From positions 1 to 9,001 of the forward strand of contig JAJUFW010000084.1 of the NCBI GenBank assembly GCA_029263555.1: DNA of 9,001 nt, given 5' to 3'. Shown one piece after another: positions 5,617 to 9,001 of the stretch. The notes beneath the pieces are model-generated. The model did no database searches. It worked only from the letters and a program-made list of their open reading frames with translations, and had not been told where the DNA came from. How positions within the stretch are numbered: the first letter of the stretch is position 1; every line of letters begins with the position of its first letter. The position numbers were made by a program, and so were the translations under genes. This DNA is from Alphaproteobacteria bacterium. GTDB taxonomy: Bacteria; Pseudomonadota; Alphaproteobacteria; DSM-16000; Inquilinaceae.

Positions 5617-7035
5617 ATGTCGGGGCGGGGCGAAGCTTCGATAGCCGGGCTGGTGGGGCGTCAGTGCCTGTTTGCCGCCATCGTCGGTCTCGGCGTCTTC
5701 ATCTCGGCCGTCAATTCGGTTCTGCTGGTCACCGTCCTGCCGACCGCGGTGGACGACATCGGCGGGATCGAGTTCATGAGCTGGACGACGACCATCTACG
5801 TCACCGCCTCGATCGTCTTTTCGGCCGCCGGCGGCTGGATGAAGGCGCGGCTGGGCGGGCGGGGCGGCCTGTTGGCGGGCGCCTCTCTCTTCATGGCCGG
5901 AACCGCGATCTGCGCCGCCGCACCCGCCATGCCGGTCCTGCTGCTGGGGCGGCTCGGCCAGGGTGTCGGTTCGGGCCTGCTGGCGGCCATGTCCTACACC
6001 TTCGTCCGTTCCGTCTTCCCGCAGGGACTGTGGCCGAAGATCTTCGCGCTGATGGCCGCCGTCTGGGGCGTCGCGGCCCTGGCCGGCCCGGCGCTCGGCG
6101 GGGTGCTGACCGGGGTGGTGGGCTGGCGTCCCGCGATCCTGTCGATGATGCTGCCCGCGCTTCTGCTCATGACGCTCGTGCTCGCGGCCCTGCCGCGGGA
6201 CGGGGAGCGGGGCGGCCGGGAACCGTTCCCGCTCCTGCGGCTGGTCGTGCTCGCGTCCGGAATCCTGGCCGTCGCGGCGGCCGGCAATTTTCCCGGGGCC
6301 GGGCTCCAGGCGATGTCCGCCTTTGCCGGCGTCGCGGTCCTGGCGCTGGTCGTTCTGGCGGACCGCCGTGCCGAACGGCCAATCCTTCCCAGCAATGCCC
6401 TGTCGTTCACGAGCGAGGTAGGCCTCGGCCTTGCGATGAAGTGGCTTCTGATCATCTCGACCATGCCGGTTTCCGTCTATGGCGCGCTGGCGCTCCAGCG
6501 TCTTCATGGAGCGACGCCCCTGGTCGCGGGATACGTCGTCGCGCTGGAGGCGCTTGGCTGGACTGCCTCGGCCTTCGTCGTGGCGCGGCTTCCCGCGAGA
6601 TGGTCGGCAGGGGCAATCGTGATGGGCCCCCTCCTGGTGGTCTGCGGCGTCCTCGCCGGTTCGCGGACGCTCGCCTACGGCCCTCTCTGGGCAGGTGCCT
6701 CGGCCGTGGCGCTGATGGGGATCGGATTCGGCACGTGCTGGGCGTTCCTGAGCGGCCGGGTTCTGGCCGCGGCCCGCAGCGGCGAGGAGGATCGCGTCGC
6801 TTCCGCCATCCCGACAGCCGAGGCCCTGGGCATCGCACTCGGTGCGGCGATGGCGGGGATTGCCGGGAACGGGCTCGGGATCGCGGCCGATGCCGGCCTC
6901 GACCATTTCGCCGCCGTCATTCGTGACCTGGTCGGCGGCTTCGCAGCGTTCGGGCTGGCTGCCCTGGTCGTGGCCTCGCGGATGATCTTCGGGGCGCCGG
7001 CCGCCCGCCTCACTTCTACTTCGGAACGAAAGTAA
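5617..7035 (+). CDS. MFS transporter, DHA2-like with about 14 membrane helices
   Basis: A 472-aa, very hydrophobic protein with some 14 segments by eye: near 18-41, 55-74, 84-102, 104-130, 142-164, 170-192, 205-223, 232-248, 268-290, 302-324, 332-349, 355-380, 400-420 and 435-457. Helix 1 ends NSVLLVTVLPTAVDDIGG, the usual DHA2 pattern. The loop after helix 2 (GGWMKARLGGRGGLLAG) is a motif A variant, and GVAALAGPALGGVL (151-164) is antiporter motif C. This suggests a proton-coupled exporter of drugs or small organic compounds in the inner membrane. No substrate can be named, and no membrane fusion protein (EmrA type) is adjacent. ATG 5617 follows the inverted repeat by 5 nt. The gene is 106 nt from pccB, and a functional link is not evident. 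Its stop codon lies within the spacer of an EcfG-like promoter (7023-7047). Confidence 0.88.
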   Translation: MSGRGEASIAGLVGRQCLFAAIVGLGVFISAVNSVLLVTVLPTAVDDIGGIEFMSWTTTIYVTASIVFSAAGGWMKARLGGRGGLLAGASLFMAGTAICAAAPAMPVLLLGRLGQGVGSGLLAAMSYTFVRSVFPQGLWPKIFALMAAVWGVAALAGPALGGVLTGVVGWRPAILSMMLPALLLMTLVLAALPRDGERGGREPFPLLRLVVLASGILAVAAAGNFPGAGLQAMSAFAGVAVLALVVLADRRAERPILPSNALSFTSEVGLGLAMKWLLIISTMPVSVYGALALQRLHGATPLVAGYVVALEALGWTASAFVVARLPARWSAGAIVMGPLLVVCGVLAGSRTLAYGPLWAGASAVALMGIGFGTCWAFLSGRVLAAARSGEEDRVASAIPTAEALGIALGAAMAGIAGNGLGIAADAGLDHFAAVIRDLVGGFAAFGLAALVVASRMIFGAPAARLTSTSERK

Positions 7036-7047
7036 AGAGCTGACGTT
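7023..7047 (+). promoter_or_regulatory. EcfG consensus promoter (GGAAC-N16-CGTT) upstream of the algD-like gene
   Basis: GGAAC at 7023-7027 and CGTT at 7044-7047, with 16 nt between, exactly match the general stress sigma factor consensus of alphaproteobacteria. The MFS stop TAA (7033-7035) lies in the spacer. Transcription would start near 7054 and give a leader of about 200 nt before ATG 7256. A rough chance estimate for this 9-base pattern with two allowed spacings on both strands of 9 kb is about 0.1-0.2, so position at a gene boundary matters. Confidence 0.55.
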
Positions 7048-7255
7048 TAGCGTTCGTCGGTCGGTCGCGGCGATCATTCTCCCGACAAGGGCCGAGCGGC
7101 CGGGAGTCGGGTCGCCGGTGGCCCGCCAATGGCCCGCGCCAGTCGGATACCCCGGTCACTTTATCATGGCCTTGCAGGGCGCCGTAGGGACGACGCCGAA
7201 GGGACATGCCGCCGATGCCCACCTTCCGAGGCAACCAACGACGGATCCTCCCATC
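7036..7255 (+). other. leader region of the polysaccharide operon
   Basis: 220 nt without a supportable gene. It holds the -10 of the EcfG-like promoter (7044-7047) and an imperfect GC-rich inverted repeat, CCCGAC (7081-7086) with GTCGGG (7106-7111) around GGCC...GGCC. That repeat has no T-run, so it is not a terminator. It could be leader structure or chance at this GC content. Confidence 0.4.
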
Positions 7256-8608
7256 ATGGCAGAACGCATCTCCGTGCCGCTCGACGCCGCCCCGATCCCT
7301 CTCAGCATCTTCGGGCTCGGCTACGTTGGAAGCGTTTCGGCGGGGTGCTTCGCCTCGAGAGGGCACGGGGTCGTCGGGGTCGATCCGCAGCAGATCAAGG
7401 TCGACCTCATCAATGAGGGCAAGGCTCCGATCGTCGAGGAGGGGCTGGACGGGCTGCTGCGGGACGCGGTCGCTTGCGGACGGCTGCGGGCGACGACGGA
7501 CCATCTGGACGCGATCGCGAACAGCGACCTGTCCATGGTCTGCGTCGGGACACCCAGCCGCGAGAATGGCAGCCTGAACATCGACAATCTGGTCCAGGTG
7601 TGCCGCCAGATCGGCGAGGGGCTGCGCCGCAAGGACGCCTATCATGTGATCGTGATCCGGTCGACGATCCTTCCCGGAACCATGAGGGAGGTCATCCAGC
7701 CGACGCTGGAGGAGGCAAGCGGCAAGCGCGCCGGCGGCGACTTCGGCCTCGCGAACAATCCGGAATTCCTTCGCGAAGGCACGGCCGTCCGGGACTTCCG
7801 GGAGCCGCCGAAGACCGTGATCGGTGCGATCGACGACCGCACCGGCGAAATCGTGCAGCGCCTTTACGCCGGCATCGACGCGCCGCTCATCCGCACGTCG
7901 ATCGAGGTGGGCGAGATGGTGAAATACGCCGACAACGCCTGGCACGCGCTCAAGGTCGTCTTCGCCAACGAGGTCGGCAATATCGCCAAGGCGATGGGCA
8001 TCGACAGCCACGAAGTCATGGACATCTTCTGCCAGGACACCAAGCTGAACCTGTCCCCCACCTATCTGCGGCCGGGCTTCGCTTTCGGGGGCTCGTGCCT
8101 GCCGAAGGACGTGCGGGCGCTGACCTACAAGGCAAGAACGCTGGACGTCGAGGTTCCCGTCCTCAACGCCATCCTCCCGTCCAACGCCCGGCAGGTCGAA
8201 CGAGCGTTGCAGCGTATCCAGTCCAAGGGCATCCGCAGGGTCGGCGTCCTCGGCTTCTCGTTCAAGGCCGGGACCGACGACCTGCGCGAAAGCCCTCAGG
8301 TCGAGCTGATCGAACGATTGATCGGCAAGGGCTACGACCTCAGGCTATACGACCCGAACGTCCGGATGGCGAAGCTGATGGGCGCGAACCGTCAGTACAT
8401 CCTCAAGGTGATCCCGCATATCTCCGAGCTCATGGTCGACCGGGTGGAAGAGGTGCTGGACCATGCCGAGCTGGTCGTCCTGGGAAACAACGATGCGAGG
8501 CTGCACGACATCGCCCACCGGCTGAAGGCCGACCAGATCTTCGTCGACCTCGTGCGCGTGCCCGACCGCGGCAATCTCGCGGACCGGTATGATGGCATCA
8601 ACTGGTGA
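7256..8608 (+). CDS. algD: GDP-mannose 6-dehydrogenase (AlgD-like)
   Basis: A 450-aa member of the UDP-glucose/GDP-mannose dehydrogenase family, oxidising the nucleotide sugar twice with NAD to the uronic acid, here most likely GDP-mannuronate. The NAD-binding loop is SIFGLGYVGS (17-26) and the central domain carries NNPEFLREGTAV (167-178). The catalytic Cys is C281 in FGGSCLPKDVRALTY, and the C-terminal domain has GFSFKAGTDDLRESP (333-347). Stretches such as IRSTILPGT, CQDTKLNLS and LRPGFAFGGSCLPKD resemble Pseudomonas AlgD much more than Ugd, and the end ...GINW resembles the AlgD ending. ATG 7256 puts 15 residues before the first strand; earlier in-frame starts (GTG 7118, ATG 7166) only add low-complexity sequence. 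No clear SD is visible. The next gene overlaps by 20 nt. The product would feed an acidic exopolysaccharide; whether that is alginate cannot be told here. Confidence 0.9.
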   Translation: MAERISVPLDAAPIPLSIFGLGYVGSVSAGCFASRGHGVVGVDPQQIKVDLINEGKAPIVEEGLDGLLRDAVACGRLRATTDHLDAIANSDLSMVCVGTPSRENGSLNIDNLVQVCRQIGEGLRRKDAYHVIVIRSTILPGTMREVIQPTLEEASGKRAGGDFGLANNPEFLREGTAVRDFREPPKTVIGAIDDRTGEIVQRLYAGIDAPLIRTSIEVGEMVKYADNAWHALKVVFANEVGNIAKAMGIDSHEVMDIFCQDTKLNLSPTYLRPGFAFGGSCLPKDVRALTYKARTLDVEVPVLNAILPSNARQVERALQRIQSKGIRRVGVLGFSFKAGTDDLRESPQVELIERLIGKGYDLRLYDPNVRMAKLMGANRQYILKVIPHISELMVDRVEEVLDHAELVVLGNNDARLHDIAHRLKADQIFVDLVRVPDRGNLADRYDGINW

Positions 8609-9001
8609 GCCGAAACCCGGTGCGCGGCCACGCCGGGTCCTGATCATCGTCGAGAACCTTCCCGTTCCGTTCGACCGTCGGGTCTGGCAGGAGGCGACTA
8701 CCTTGTCCGCCGCCGGTTACGAGGTATCCGTGATCAGCCCGACCGGGCGCGGGGCCGAAAGCCGGTACGAGGTCATCGATGGGATCCATATCTGGCGCCA
8801 TCCCCTGATCGATGCGCGCGGCCCGCTGGGCTACGCGCTGGAATATGCCAGTGCGCTTCTCTGGGAATCCGTCCTGTCCTGGCGCGTCCTGCTGACCCGG
8901 GGCTTCGACGTCCTCCACGCCTGCAACCCGCCCGACACGATCTTCCTCATCGGAGGATTCTTCAAACTGTTCGGGCGCAAGAAATTCGTCTTCGATCACC
9001 A
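8589..9001 (+). CDS. GT4-type glycosyltransferase, N-terminal part (3' end outside window)
   Basis: The frame is open from ATG 8589 to the window edge, 137 complete codons, with no stop. After a short basic N-terminus, the Rossmann domain begins RRVLIIVENLPVPFDRR. It continues with VWQEATTLSAAGYEVSVISP, GIHIWRHPL, GFDVLHACNPPD and KKFVFDHH, the usual N-terminal pattern of GT4 transferases in polysaccharide clusters. The catalytic E-x7-E and donor-binding part would be outside the window. A second ATG at 8592 is equally possible. The start overlaps the 3' end of the dehydrogenase gene by 20 nt, so translational coupling and a shared operon are likely. It probably adds a sugar to a lipid-linked repeat unit; donor and acceptor are unknown. 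Confidence 0.9.
   Translation, partial: MMASTGEPKPGARPRRVLIIVENLPVPFDRRVWQEATTLSAAGYEVSVISPTGRGAESRYEVIDGIHIWRHPLIDARGPLGYALEYASALLWESVLSWRVLLTRGFDVLHACNPPDTIFLIGGFFKLFGRKKFVFDH

Noticed and set aside
5578..7077. 499-codon minus-strand open frame opposite the MFS gene
   Set aside because: Composition is Arg/Gly/Asp/Gln-rich low-complexity with no family motif; it is the antisense shadow of a GC-rich gene with strong third-position bias, while the plus frame has 14 helices and MFS motifs.
7081..7111. GC-rich hairpin CCCGAC...GTCGGG as a terminator or riboswitch
   Set aside because: It has no T-run and mismatched inner pairing; at this GC content such pairing is common.
7118..7255. N-terminal extension of the AlgD-like protein from GTG 7118 or ATG 7166
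   Set aside because: The added residues are low-complexity, no RBS is visible, and family proteins start close to the GLGYVG strand.
7016..8011. 331-codon minus-strand open frame across the algD-like gene
   Set aside because: It is antisense to a clear GDP-mannose dehydrogenase and shows no domain.

Overview
This window is GC-rich, densely packed bacterial chromosome that reads as an alphaproteobacterium, most likely of the Rhodospirillales/Azospirillum type (inference). Three things point there: the gene run rluC-like, HAD phosphatase, ATP12 chaperone (ATP12 is restricted to mitochondria and alphaproteobacteria), a HisKA_2-type sensor kinase, and two GGAAC-N16-(C/A)GTT motifs that match the promoter of the alphaproteobacterial general stress sigma factor EcfG. 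I see no transposase, phage gene, tRNA, rRNA or CRISPR array.

Layout. 1-660 is the C-terminal half of a HisKA_2 histidine kinase, cut by the window edge. It is followed by a perfect 9-bp-arm palindrome (682-700) and a likely intrinsic terminator (738-765). Converging on it from the minus strand is a 59-aa single-helix membrane protein (801-980). Positions 981-1396 hold no convincing protein gene. They contain an EcfG-like promoter (1144-1168), a C-rich hairpin and a strong terminator (1218-1255), together a candidate stress-controlled small RNA of about 80 nt.

1397-3882 is a compact plus-strand housekeeping run: a 23S rRNA pseudouridine synthase (TTG start), a phosphoglycolate-phosphatase-like HAD hydrolase 4 nt behind it, and the F1-ATPase assembly chaperone ATP12. 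Next is pccB, the carboxyltransferase subunit of propionyl-CoA carboxylase (3978-5510). Its start codon is preceded by a 10-bp inverted repeat that would enclose its ribosome binding site. A 14-helix DHA2-like MFS exporter follows (5617-7035). Just upstream of its ATG is a perfect 15-bp inverted repeat, a candidate repressor operator or RNA switch. No biotin carboxylase subunit (pccA) is in the window.

7256 to the right edge begins an exopolysaccharide locus: a GDP-mannose 6-dehydrogenase (AlgD-like, 450 aa) overlapping by 20 nt a GT4 glycosyltransferase that runs off the window. An exact EcfG consensus, GGAAC-N16-CGTT, straddles the stop codon of the MFS gene about 210 bp upstream.

The most interesting thread is the possible general stress response theme: a HisKA_2 kinase at one end, an EcfG-driven candidate sRNA next to it, and an EcfG-type promoter aimed at polysaccharide synthesis at the other end. 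This is inference from motifs and needs the flanking sequence and expression data.
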